Shown here: positions 17,212-25,123 of the stretch, piece after piece
Layout: each line of letters starts with the position of its first letter
Numbering within the stretch: position 1 is the first letter of the stretch
Origin: an uncultured Eubacteriales bacterium
GTDB taxonomy: Bacteria; Bacillota; Clostridia; Christensenellales; Borkfalkiaceae
Assembly (NCBI GenBank): GCA_900540805.1
Contig: UQHL01000001.1
Coordinates: 124,001 to 188,000 of the forward strand
Direction: 5' to 3'
DNA: 64,000 bases
Notes under the pieces: generated by a model
Told to the model about the DNA's origin: nothing
Database searches by the model: none
Seen by the model: the letters and a program-made list of their open reading frames with translations, nothing else
Translations under genes and position numbers: made by a program

Positions 17212-17679
17212 TCATTCCCCGTCGAAATCGATCGCGCGGCTGATCTTCGCGATGCGATTGAGCTCGAGCTTCATTTCCTCGCCGCCGTCCGTCAAAACGA
17301 CGCAGTTGCCGTCGTAGCCCGCCAGCGTCGCCTCGAAATACTTCTTTCCCTTAAGGGGCGCAAACAGTTTGACTTCCACCTTTTCGCCCATGCACTTTTC
17401 AAAATCCCGCGCGGTCTTTAACGGCCTATCCAGCCCGGGGCTGGACACGTTGAGCGTATAGGCCGCGCCGAACGTCGGGTCGAGTTCGTCCAGAAGCTCG
17501 TCTATCGCGCGGTGAAATTTTTCGCAGAGCTTCAGATCCACGCCCCCGTCTGTGTCGATAAAGACGGTGAGCGCGGGCGAACGGCCCTGCTTAAACTCCA
17601 CATCTACGATCTCGATATTCATTTCGTCGGCGACGGGCTGTAAAAAGGCCCGTATCTCCTCTAAAGGCTTCACTTTCAT
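17212..17679 (-). CDS. rimP: ribosome maturation factor RimP
   Basis: 155 residues. The N-terminal alpha/beta domain (IEIVDVEFKQG) and C-terminal SH3-like domain are typical, as is the YTLNVSSPGLDRPLK segment. RimP helps assemble the 30S subunit. The start is the ATG with an AGGAGA site; 44 codons of upstream in-frame sequence cover the leader hairpin and are rejected. It is the first gene of the nusA-infB operon. Confidence 0.93.
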   Translation of the reverse strand: MKVKPLEEIRAFLQPVADEMNIEIVDVEFKQGRSPALTVFIDTDGGVDLKLCEKFHRAIDELLDELDPTFGAAYTLNVSSPGLDRPLKTARDFEKCMGEKVEVKLFAPLKGKKYFEATLAGYDGNCVVLTDGGEEMKLELNRIAKISRAIDFDGE

Positions 17680-17728
17680 GCGACGTTCTCCTTTCCCGCC
17701 TCGGGCAGAAATACCCTTACATAGCAAT

Positions 17729-17754
17729 ATTGAGAGTGGCGAACCACTCTCAAT
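17729..17754 (-). promoter_or_regulatory. perfect 11-bp leader hairpin upstream of rimP
   Basis: ATTGAGAGTGG and its exact complement flank a four-base loop (TTCG on the transcribed strand). No T-run follows, so it is not a terminator. It lies in the 5' leader, between the promoter and the rimP ribosome site, and may be an mRNA stability or feedback element; in other bacteria the nusA operon is autoregulated. Confidence 0.7.
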
Positions 17755-17782
17755 ACTCAGTATCTGATTATTAAGTAACCTC

Positions 17783-17811
17783 ATTATACCATTATTTTGC
17801 CCGATTTGCAA
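17783..17811 (-). promoter_or_regulatory. promoter of the rimP-nusA-infB operon
   Basis: Minus strand: -35 TTGCAA (17811-17806), a 17-base spacer and a perfect -10 TATAAT (17788-17783). It drives rimP, nusA, ylxR, ylxQ, infB, rbfA and nrnA, which are all closely spaced or overlapping. It is divergent from the poly-C promoter about 75 bases away. Confidence 0.8.
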
Positions 17812-17886
17812 CTATTTTTACATACTGTTTACGGTTTTTTTGATTTTTTCTTTTCGTGACAACTTTACATTTTTTTCCAAAAAGTA

Positions 17887-17916
17887 TTGACAGTACCCCC
17901 CCCCCCGTGATATAAT
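17887..17916 (+). promoter_or_regulatory. promoter with an 11-C tract in its spacer, candidate phase-variable switch
   Basis: Plus strand: perfect -35 TTGACA (17887-17892), an 18-base spacer containing eleven consecutive C (17896-17906) and perfect -10 TATAAT (17911-17916), with TG one base upstream of the -10 (extended -10). Gain or loss of C by slippage would change the spacer from the optimum of about 17. It is the only clear promoter ahead of the EAL/GGDEF gene, with a ~125-base leader. The extended -10 could soften the effect of spacer changes. Confidence 0.8.
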
Positions 17917-18045
17917 AATGAAAATGGATAATTATACTTAAAGGCATTATTGTTATTTAATATTTTCCTTTTCCTATCGTGGGGACGACACGGAGCATTT
18001 TTTTTGCTTTGCGGCTGTCTCAAACTTTCTGATTAAGGATAGTCG

Positions 18046-21000
18046 ATGAACATAAACAACGAATTTATAAAATACGTGCAAACGTTTACGGACAGGATAA
18101 AACCCGTTTTAGAATCTTCGCCCGAAGGGTGGGAGCATTTTATTTTTTGCGTGGATATCTTCGGGTTTCGCAATATCAACCGCCTATACGGCCACGAAGC
18201 GGGAAACCGTCTCCTGAGCGCAATCGACGCGTTTATGGAACGCAACGACGATATTCTGTTGCATACGCGGTTTTATTCCGATCATTTTCTCTATTTCGTC
18301 CGCTATGAAAAAGGGACGTCGGACGAAGAAATCATCGCGGACAGGCAATCCCGCGTAAAGGGCTTTCTCCTCTCCCAACAGCAGAAATATCCCGCGTGCA
18401 GGCTCAATTTCCCCTGCGGCTTCAGCCGTATCGAAAACGCCGACGTAGAGCGGGCGATCGAGGAGGCGAACTTTGCCCGCAAGGAGGCCAAGCGGACGGG
18501 AGAGGGAAAGACGCTCTCCTTCAACAGTGAGCTTATCAAAGATATTTCTTTGCAGCGGCAGCTGGAGGAAAGCCTGAACCTCGCCCTGCGGGACGAGCAA
18601 TTTTGTTTTTTTCTTCAACCGAAAGTCGATCTCACCACGGGTGAAATCTGCGGCGCGGAGGCGCTGGTACGGAGGATAGGCAGGGACGACGCCATTATCC
18701 CGCCCGACGCTTTTTTACCCGCCATGGAAGCGAGCGGAGCCGTCACGGAGCTCGACCTGCTCGTCTGCCGCCAGGTGTGCCGCTTTTTGGCGGAACGGAT
18801 CGCCAAGGGGCTGCCCGTCGTGCGCACCTCCGTCAATCTCTCCCGCCTGCATACCCAAAACCCCGATGTAGCGGACGCCTTTCACAGCATCGTTTCGCAG
18901 TATTCCCTTTCGCCCGAGCTCATTCAGTTCGAGCTGACGGAGACGATCTTTCTCAACGACTTTTCGGGCGCAAAAAAATTGATCGACAGGCTGCGCTTCT
19001 TCGGATACAGCGTCGCCATCGACGATTTCGGCTCTGGCTATGCGGGGATCAATATCTGGCAGGAATTGGATTTCGACGTACTTAAATTGGATAAAAGGTT
19101 TCTCAACGAAAATCCCGAACGCGCGCTCAGAAACGAGGCGATCCTGCCCAACGTCATCAATATCTCCCAAAGGCTGAAAATAGGCGTGCTCTGCGAGGGC
19201 GTGGAGACGGCCGAGCAATGCCGCCACCTGCTGCGGTTGGGCTGCAGGCGGGTGCAGGGGTATTATTTTTCCAAGCCCGTCCCGCCCGAAGAATTTTACG
19301 AGTCCTACGAAAAATTGCAGGGGAGATATTCCTTAAACTTTCCCGAACAGAAAAAACTGACGGGCGAGGAGCGTAAGCAAAAGCACGATCTTCTCTCGTA
19401 TAAAAAGTCCGCCCGCCGCCCCCGCTTTTTCGTTTATGCCCTCACGTTTCTGTTTCTCGCTATATTCGTCTCCACCTCCGTGGCCGTCACGTTTTCTTTT
19501 TACAGAAAATCCACGCAGCAGCAGTTTCAGGAGATGACGACGGAAACCCTCAACGCCTACGCCTCCGAACAAAAAAGCAGCGTTCTCGCCGGAATTGTCA
19601 ACGAAGTGGATACGCTGAAGGCGCTTTCCGTCATCATCGGAGAAAATCCCGAAAAGACGTACATCGACGCCTATCTCAAGGCGTTGAATTCGAGTTCTGC
19701 CTCCAACGTATTTCAATATAGCTCCGCTTCGGAGCTGGAAATTCTTGTTTCCAAATATCCCGAAAACGCGCAGCCCGTCGCCGCGCTGAAGAAGGGAGAG
19801 ACTGTCGTTTCCGACGTGTATTATTCCACTTCGCGGAAGGTTTGGGTCTTCTCTATCGCCGTGCCCGTGTTTAACGGCTCAAACGCCTTTACGGGCGGGA
19901 TCAGGGGGCTGATCCCCGCAGACGTCCTCACTTCTCTTTCCCCCTATCCGCCCGCGCAGGGCAAGGTGACGGCCTGCTATCTGACCAAGGGAACGGGCGA
20001 GATCGTCTCCGTCGCGGACGGCATGCCGGGCGGCAGCGTATTCGAGCTTTGCGAAACGGACTACGAACGGAAAAATCTACAATGCCTCTATTCGATTTCA
20101 GGCGCCTGCGACGGAATTTTCGACGTAAACAGCATTCGTCTCGAACAGGAAAACACTTCTCCTATCTACGTTTCGCTCGCCTCGCTCGATTATAACGACT
20201 GGCATCTCGCCATCTTCCTGACTGCGGACGCGGCGGCCGCGCGCTCCCGCGCGATCGTCCGGAATTCCTTCGTGGCGACGGGGATTTTGCTCGGCGCGAC
20301 GGCTGTGGCGTGCATTTCCTCTATCCTTCTTTTTAATCATCAGCAAAAACGCCTTTCCTCGGAAGAACGGCGTTACCTGCTTCTGGAACAGTTTTCCGAC
20401 ACCGTGCTGTTCGATTACGATATCGCCAAGGATACCATACGCTTTACCTCCAATGCGGAAAAGCTGTTTTTAATTCATGACCTCGTTCAGTCCTCCTTCC
20501 TCAAAAACTTTGACCAAAGCTATATTTATGCCGCGGACGCCACGGCCTTCCGGAAGATGCTTTTGGGCGCTTCTTCGCAGAGAGAAACGCGGATACGGCT
20601 GCTCAATCCCGAAAGCAGGCAATATTTCTGGTGTCTCGTGCGGTTTCTTTACGTCCGCACAAAGGGGGTCCCGACTTCGGTCGTGGGTAAAATAGTCGAT
20701 ATCGACAACCTCAAGCAGCGGGAGGACAAGCTGCTGGAGATTGCCGAAACGGACGGACTGACGGGCTTTTTCAACAAAATCTCCGTCGCAAAACAGGTAC
20801 GGGAGCAGCTCGAAAGCGTCCCTGCGGGGTCACTTTTCATGATCGACATCGACGATTTCAAAAAAGTAAACGATACCTACGGGCACTTTACGGGCGACAA
20901 GACGCTGCGGCTGCTGGCCGAAGAAATACGAAGCGCCTTCGGGGAAAACGGCGTTTTCGGCCGCGTGGGCGGAGACGAGCTGATCGTATTTTCCCCCGAA

Positions 21001-21222
21001 TGTAAAGACCGATCGGCCGCCAAAGCCAGGGGCGACAAATTGTTGAAACGTATCGCCAAGGTAGCGGAAAAGGACTCGGCCTTCCCCTTCGTCAGCATCG
21101 GGATCGCGGTGTGCCCCGCCGACGGCACAACGTTTGAGGAGCTGTTCCTCGCCGCCGACCGCGCCATGTACGAAGCCAAGCGCCAGGGAAAAAACCGTTG
21201 CAGCTTCGACGCCAATCGATAA
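18046..21222 (+). CDS. membrane c-di-GMP protein with EAL, Cache-like sensor and GGDEF domains
   Basis: 1058 residues. A degenerate N-terminal GGDEF-like domain (1-165; no GGDEF motif) precedes an EAL phosphodiesterase domain (170-425). The EAL catalytic residues look complete: EALVRR near 205, the Asn of SVNLSR, ELTET, IDDFGSGY, LKLDK, CEGVE and QGYYFSKP. A membrane helix near 460-480, an extracellular Cache-like region (480-750) and a second helix near 755 follow. A PAS-like segment (785-890) leads to a GGDEF domain with FGRVGGDEL near 974; the F-to-L change is conservative, and no RxxD inhibitory site is seen. It may both make and break c-di-GMP under an external signal. An AAGGA site precedes the ATG. 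The gene is alone on plus between its poly-C promoter and a terminator. Confidence 0.93.
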   Translation: MNINNEFIKYVQTFTDRIKPVLESSPEGWEHFIFCVDIFGFRNINRLYGHEAGNRLLSAIDAFMERNDDILLHTRFYSDHFLYFVRYEKGTSDEEIIADRQSRVKGFLLSQQQKYPACRLNFPCGFSRIENADVERAIEEANFARKEAKRTGEGKTLSFNSELIKDISLQRQLEESLNLALRDEQFCFFLQPKVDLTTGEICGAEALVRRIGRDDAIIPPDAFLPAMEASGAVTELDLLVCRQVCRFLAERIAKGLPVVRTSVNLSRLHTQNPDVADAFHSIVSQYSLSPELIQFELTETIFLNDFSGAKKLIDRLRFFGYSVAIDDFGSGYAGINIWQELDFDVLKLDKRFLNENPERALRNEAILPNVINISQRLKIGVLCEGVETAEQCRHLLRLGCRRVQGYYFSKPVPPEEFYESYEKLQGRYSLNFPEQKKLTGEERKQKHDLLSYKKSARRPRFFVYALTFLFLAIFVSTSVAVTFSFYRKSTQQQFQEMTTETLNAYASEQKSSVLAGIVNEVDTLKALSVIIGENPEKTYIDAYLKALNSSSASNVFQYSSASELEILVSKYPENAQPVAALKKGETVVSDVYYSTSRKVWVFSIAVPVFNGSNAFTGGIRGLIPADVLTSLSPYPPAQGKVTACYLTKGTGEIVSVADGMPGGSVFELCETDYERKNLQCLYSISGACDGIFDVNSIRLEQENTSPIYVSLASLDYNDWHLAIFLTADAAAARSRAIVRNSFVATGILLGATAVACISSILLFNHQQKRLSSEERRYLLLEQFSDTVLFDYDIAKDTIRFTSNAEKLFLIHDLVQSSFLKNFDQSYIYAADATAFRKMLLGASSQRETRIRLLNPESRQYFWCLVRFLYVRTKGVPTSVVGKIVDIDNLKQREDKLLEIAETDGLTGFFNKISVAKQVREQLESVPAGSLFMIDIDDFKKVNDTYGHFTGDKTLRLLAEEIRSAFGENGVFGRVGGDELIVFSPECKDRSAAKARGDKLLKRIAKVAEKDSAFPFVSIGIAVCPADGTTFEELFLAADRAMYEAKRQGKNRCSFDANR

Positions 21223-21228
21223 GCTTGT

Positions 21229-21267
21229 AAAAAACGGCCCCGGAAAAATTTTCCGAGGCCGTTTTTT
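21229..21267. terminator. bidirectional intrinsic terminator
   Basis: An 11-bp stem AAAAAACGGCC/GGCCGTTTTTT enclosing a further CGGAAA/TTTCCG helix lies just after the stop codon of the EAL/GGDEF gene and 83 bases past the end of the convergent exonuclease gene. T-runs on both strands suit both genes. Confidence 0.85.
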
Positions 21268-21349
21268 GTACCCGTCGGGCAATTTACCGACGTTTTTTAT
21301 ATCTATGCGACAATCATCTTTTTATTTTGTCAAAGAGGTCTTCCTTGCG

Positions 21350-22927
21350 TTAAGGAAGCTTTTTTCTTTTTTTAATCAGCTCGATAAAAATTTTCGCCGT
21401 CGTCAACGCGTCGTCGAAGGCGCGGTGATGATTGAATACAAATCCGTAATAATCCGCGATGGTATTCAGTTTGTAATTGCTCAGCTCTCCCCGCAGCAGC
21501 TCCTGCGCCAGCGTCAGCGTGTCGTACTGCTTCTGGTCGAACATATAACGATTTTCCTCGCCGTAATAACGGACGAAACGATAGTCGAACTGTACGTTGT
21601 GCCCCACGAGGAAACAGCCGTCGCAGAATTTATAAAAATCGGGCAGAACCTTGTCGATGGGCGGCGCTCCGACGAGATCTTCGTCGCGGATTCCCGTCAG
21701 ATTGATTATTTCGGGGGAAAGCCGATCGGGACACGCCACAAACGAGGAAAACTTTTCCGCGACGTCTCCGTTGACGAGCTTCACCGCGCCGATTTCGATG
21801 ATCCGATCCATTTTTCCCATGGAGGGCTGATTGTTCAGGCCCGTGGTTTCGAGGTCGAAAACGACGAAGGTATTATTTTTGAGGTCGTCGGGCTTTTCCA
21901 GACGGTCGAAAAATCCCGCCTGCGTATAATCGACGTAAGGCTCGGGAAATACGGTGCGGTAAACGGCGGGGACGGGCTTTCCCTTGCGGGGTTCGGGTAC
22001 AAAATTTTCGGGCGCGGTACCGTAATTGATCTTTTTCGCCGTATAGGAAACACTGCCGTTGAAGGCCTCGTTCGCGCCGCTGAGCACCACCCAGTCGCCC
22101 ACCTTCAGCTCGCGGATTTTTTCCACTGTGGCCTTTTTGGGAAAATAGGTGACGCGCATGCTGCCCGTTCCGTCGGAAACGGTCAGCGAAAAACGCACTT
22201 TTTCCACTTCCTCGCCCGTCTTTTCGTTCTTTTTGGTATAAGCTCTTTCCTGTAAATAGGTAATCGCGCCGCAGAGGGTGAGGTCGTCGTTTTCCTCGCT
22301 GCCGCAGTCCGCGATATAGGCGGCATATTTCGGTACGGCGTCCGCGCCGTCCAGACGCCTGAAGTTGCAGACGGGGAAAAATCGGGTCGTCTGTACGTAT
22401 TCTTCGCCGTCGTCCGCGGGCAATTCGTCTAAAGATATCTCCTCGCGTTCCTTTTCCACAATGCGCACATTGCCGTAAAATGCGCCGCAGAAAACCGAAC
22501 GGAGGTACGCGCTGACCTCGTCGAGGATCTTCCCCGAGGTGAAAAGAGACTGTTCCCCCGAGGCCACGTCGAAGCAAAAGCTGGCGCCGCTGGAGAGCAG
22601 CTCGATGGAGATATCCTCTTCCTTCAGAAAGGCCGCCGCCGCGGGAAAACGCGAATTCATAAATTCGTATATCCGCTTTTTCAATATTTCCGCGTCGGGC
22701 ACCCGCTTGGTGATTTTCACGCGCGGGGAGAAGGCGGCGGGCAGATATTTTCCCGCAATCCGCCGCGCGGCTTCCTCCTCGGCGGGCGCATATGTCTTGT
22801 CCGTAATCAGCGAAAATTCCGCCGTCATATCCCGCTTGGAGACGGAAATTCCCGTCAGTATAGCGTTTTGCAGGCCGCCCAGCGCGCGGATCTCGTTTAA
22901 GTATTCTTCCGTTTTATTCGTTTCCAT
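21350..22927 (-). CDS. PolC-like protein with N-terminal and OB domains plus DEDDh exonuclease, no polymerase
   Basis: 525 residues. The first ~200 resemble the N-terminal region of PolC, about 210-320 look like the OB/tRNA-anticodon domain (LCGAITYL, VSDGTGSMRVTYF, VGDWVVLSG), and 350-525 form a DEDDh 3'-5' exonuclease. Exo I is FDLETTG near 358, Exo II GHNVQFDYRF near 445 and Exo III HHRAFDDALTTA near 505, all intact. Real PolC has the exonuclease inserted in a PHP domain followed by the polymerase and is about 1400 residues; here the protein ends right after the exonuclease. It overlaps ispG by 14 bases. It could be an independent proofreading or repair exonuclease. Stand-alone forms of this layout may be known in clostridia, so a broken gene is not the only explanation. 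Confidence 0.85.
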   Translation of the reverse strand: METNKTEEYLNEIRALGGLQNAILTGISVSKRDMTAEFSLITDKTYAPAEEEAARRIAGKYLPAAFSPRVKITKRVPDAEILKKRIYEFMNSRFPAAAAFLKEEDISIELLSSGASFCFDVASGEQSLFTSGKILDEVSAYLRSVFCGAFYGNVRIVEKEREEISLDELPADDGEEYVQTTRFFPVCNFRRLDGADAVPKYAAYIADCGSEENDDLTLCGAITYLQERAYTKKNEKTGEEVEKVRFSLTVSDGTGSMRVTYFPKKATVEKIRELKVGDWVVLSGANEAFNGSVSYTAKKINYGTAPENFVPEPRKGKPVPAVYRTVFPEPYVDYTQAGFFDRLEKPDDLKNNTFVVFDLETTGLNNQPSMGKMDRIIEIGAVKLVNGDVAEKFSSFVACPDRLSPEIINLTGIRDEDLVGAPPIDKVLPDFYKFCDGCFLVGHNVQFDYRFVRYYGEENRYMFDQKQYDTLTLAQELLRGELSNYKLNTIADYYGFVFNHHRAFDDALTTAKIFIELIKKRKKLP

Positions 22928-23975
22928 CTTGTAACAGTGTCTTTAACTCCTCGAAAAATTCTTCTTCTGCATTTTCCGCGCTTATCTTTTTATACGGCAC
23001 CCCTTTTCGGAACAACAGGCAGAAGCCCTTTCCGCCCGCGATCCCGAGGTCTGCGTTCCTCGCTTCGCCGGGGCCGTTTACCACGCAGCCCATGACGGCC
23101 ACTTTGGCTTTTTTCTTAAACGGCCGCACAAATTCCGTCACCTTTTTTGCCAGCCCCATGCTTTCCCACGCGCATCTGCCGCAGGTGGGACAGGAGACCA
23201 CCTCCACAAACGCCTCGTCCAGCCCGCACGCGCGCAAAATATTTTTCGCCGCATATACCTCCTGCACGGGATCGTCCGTCAAAGAAACGCGGATCGTGTC
23301 CCCGATTCCTTGCAATAGCAGCGCCCCGATCCCCACGGCGCTCTTGACGATTCCCGCTTCCGTCGTCCCCGCCTCCGTCACCCCCACGTGCAGGGGATAC
23401 GCCGTCCTTTCCGCCAGCAGGGTATAGGCGCGCACGGTCAGCGGAACGTCGGACGCCTTGACGGAAATCACGATGTTTTCCACGCCGAATTTTTCCAAAA
23501 GCCCGACGTTATACAGCGCGCTTTCGACAAGCGCATGTTCGCTTCGGCCGTATTTTTCGAAAAAATGCGGTTCGATACTGCCCGTATTGGAACCGACGCG
23601 GACGGGAATACGATGCGCCCTGATGCAGTCCGCCACGTATTTTATTTCCTTTTCCCCGCCGATATTGCCGGGATTTATGCGCACCTTGTCGGCGCCGTTT
23701 TCGATGGCGGCCACCGCCAGAGAGGGCGAAAAATGAATATCCGCCACGAGCGGCAGAGAAATGCGCTCCTTTACGGCCCGCACCGCCGACGCGTCCGCTT
23801 CGTCGGATACCGCCGCGCGCACGATTTCGCAGCCCGCCTTTTCCAGCGCGTCGATCTGCCGTACGGTAGCCTCGACGTCCGCCGTCTTCGTCGTCGTCAT
23901 CGATTGGATCTTCACGCGGGAGCCGCCGCCCACCTCTACCCCGCCGATAAGCACCCGTTTCGCGCTTCCGCTCAT
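22914..23975 (-). CDS. ispG: 4-hydroxy-3-methylbut-2-enyl-diphosphate synthase
   Basis: 353 residues. A TIM-barrel domain (VKIQSMTTTKTADV, VADIHFS, KVRINPGN) and the C-terminal [4Fe-4S] domain with CPTCGRCAWE and the later CVVNGPGEA are typical of IspG/GcpE. It reduces methylerythritol cyclodiphosphate to HMBPP in the non-mevalonate isoprenoid pathway. The start ATG overlaps the nrdR stop by four bases, and its 3' end overlaps the exonuclease gene, so the three are one transcription unit. Confidence 0.96.
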   Translation of the reverse strand: MSGSAKRVLIGGVEVGGGSRVKIQSMTTTKTADVEATVRQIDALEKAGCEIVRAAVSDEADASAVRAVKERISLPLVADIHFSPSLAVAAIENGADKVRINPGNIGGEKEIKYVADCIRAHRIPVRVGSNTGSIEPHFFEKYGRSEHALVESALYNVGLLEKFGVENIVISVKASDVPLTVRAYTLLAERTAYPLHVGVTEAGTTEAGIVKSAVGIGALLLQGIGDTIRVSLTDDPVQEVYAAKNILRACGLDEAFVEVVSCPTCGRCAWESMGLAKKVTEFVRPFKKKAKVAVMGCVVNGPGEARNADLGIAGGKGFCLLFRKGVPYKKISAENAEEEFFEELKTLLQDGNE

Positions 23976-24508
23976 TTTCCGCCTTCCTTTTTGCCGTCCG
24001 ACGGCGCAAGCTGCCCCGCGTCGGGCCTTGGACGGGCGGAGAGACGCTCCTGCGCGCCCGCCTTCATCATCTCCTGAAGCTCGGCGAGAAAGGAGGAGAT
24101 GTCCTTAAACGAACGATACACCGACGCATAGCGCACATACGCCACCTCGTCCGCTTTTTTCAGGCGCTCCATCACCATTTCGCCGATTTCTTTCGAAGTG
24201 ACCTCGCTGTCCATGCTGTTGTATATTTGCTTGGAAATATCCGCCACGATCTCGTCGATGACGGCCATGGGCACGGGTCGTTTTTCACAGGCCTTGATGA
24301 TGCCGTTGCGTATCTTTTCGGCGTTATAGGATTGGCGGGTCCCGTTGTTTTTGACGACCAACACGGGCGTCACCTCGATGGTCTCGTAGGTGGTGAAACG
24401 CCTGCCGCAGCCCACGCACTCGCGGCGGCGGCGGATCGTCTTGTCGTCGTCCGCCGAACGCGAATCGATCACCTTGCTTTCGGTGCAGTCGCAATATAAA
24501 CATTTCAT
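23972..24508 (-). CDS. nrdR: transcriptional repressor NrdR
   Basis: 178 residues. The N-terminal zinc ribbon has Cys3, Cys6, Cys31 and Cys34 (MKCLYCDC and CVGCGRRFTTYE), followed by an ATP-cone domain (VVKNNGTRQSYNAEKIRNGI). NrdR represses ribonucleotide reductase genes in response to ATP/dATP. The family is usually about 150-160 residues; about 20 extra hydrophilic residues are present at the C-terminus. A good GGAGG site precedes the ATG. No nrd gene is in the window. Confidence 0.95.
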   Translation of the reverse strand: MKCLYCDCTESKVIDSRSADDDKTIRRRRECVGCGRRFTTYETIEVTPVLVVKNNGTRQSYNAEKIRNGIIKACEKRPVPMAVIDEIVADISKQIYNSMDSEVTSKEIGEMVMERLKKADEVAYVRYASVYRSFKDISSFLAELQEMMKAGAQERLSARPRPDAGQLAPSDGKKEGGK

Positions 24509-24554
24509 AAGGCTTTATCCTCCTGAGGATGATTTTTTCACTCGAGCGGTCGGA

Positions 24555-24611
24555 GCGGTAACTTTTTTACCGCACAGCGGGTGCGCTTCTCCCCGCGGCT
24601 TTATCGCCGCG
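24555..24611. other. two short GC hairpins upstream of nrdR
   Basis: GCGGTAA/TTACCGC with a five-base loop and CGCGGC/GCCGCG with a six-base loop lie in the 133-base gap between the GNAT gene and nrdR. Neither is followed by a convincing T-run. They may be a weak terminator for the GNAT transcript or leader structure of nrdR. Confidence 0.4.
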
Positions 24612-24641
24612 TTTCCAAGCACCCTTTGCTTTCATAAAAAC

Positions 24642-25103
24642 TCAAAAATATTTTGTCATCGAAAAATTGGTCAGCCTTTCGCCGCGGCGTTCCACGCTTC
24701 TTCTTGCCTCCGCGACGTAGCCCCTCTCTTCGAAAAAGGGTTTTGCCGTCAGGGAAGCATACGTCGATATTTTTTCCGCGCCCCTTTCAAAAGCGTATTT
24801 CTCCAAAGCGTCCGCCAGCGCGCCACCCACGCCCCGCCGCTGAAAATCGGCAGCGGCGTAAAGCCGATCGAGATATCCCGTCCCGTCGATATCCCCGAAG
24901 CCGACGATTTTCCCGCCCTCTTCCGCAACCAGCGCGTAATGCGCGGAAAGGGAATTTCTCCAGCGCTCCTCGTCGGGCAGGCGGGGCGCCCAGGCGTCGA
25001 GCTGCGCGGGGGAATAGTCCTTTGCCGCGACGAGATGTACCGCGTCGTAAAACAGCGCCAAAATTTCCTTCAGATCCTTTTCGGAATAGCTTCTCAATAG
25101 CAT
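24642..25103 (-). CDS. GNAT-family N-acetyltransferase
   Basis: 153 residues with the GNAT fold. The acetyl-CoA-binding motif A is visible as AADFQRRGVGGALADALE (about residues 83-100), preceded by the beta strand GKIVGFGDID and followed by FFEERGYVAEARR. The substrate cannot be told from sequence. It lies 20 bases downstream of rarA on the same strand and may be cotranscribed with it. Confidence 0.85.
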   Translation of the reverse strand: MLLRSYSEKDLKEILALFYDAVHLVAAKDYSPAQLDAWAPRLPDEERWRNSLSAHYALVAEEGGKIVGFGDIDGTGYLDRLYAAADFQRRGVGGALADALEKYAFERGAEKISTYASLTAKPFFEERGYVAEARRSVERRGERLTNFSMTKYF

Positions 25104-25123
25104 TTCAAAGGCCCTCCGAGCTT

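Noticed and set aside
17896..17906. Poly-C tract as a pure sequencing artefact
   Set aside because: Homopolymer length can be miscalled, so the exact count is uncertain, but the flanking -35, extended -10 and gene position make a real promoter likely; kept as a finding with read checks suggested.
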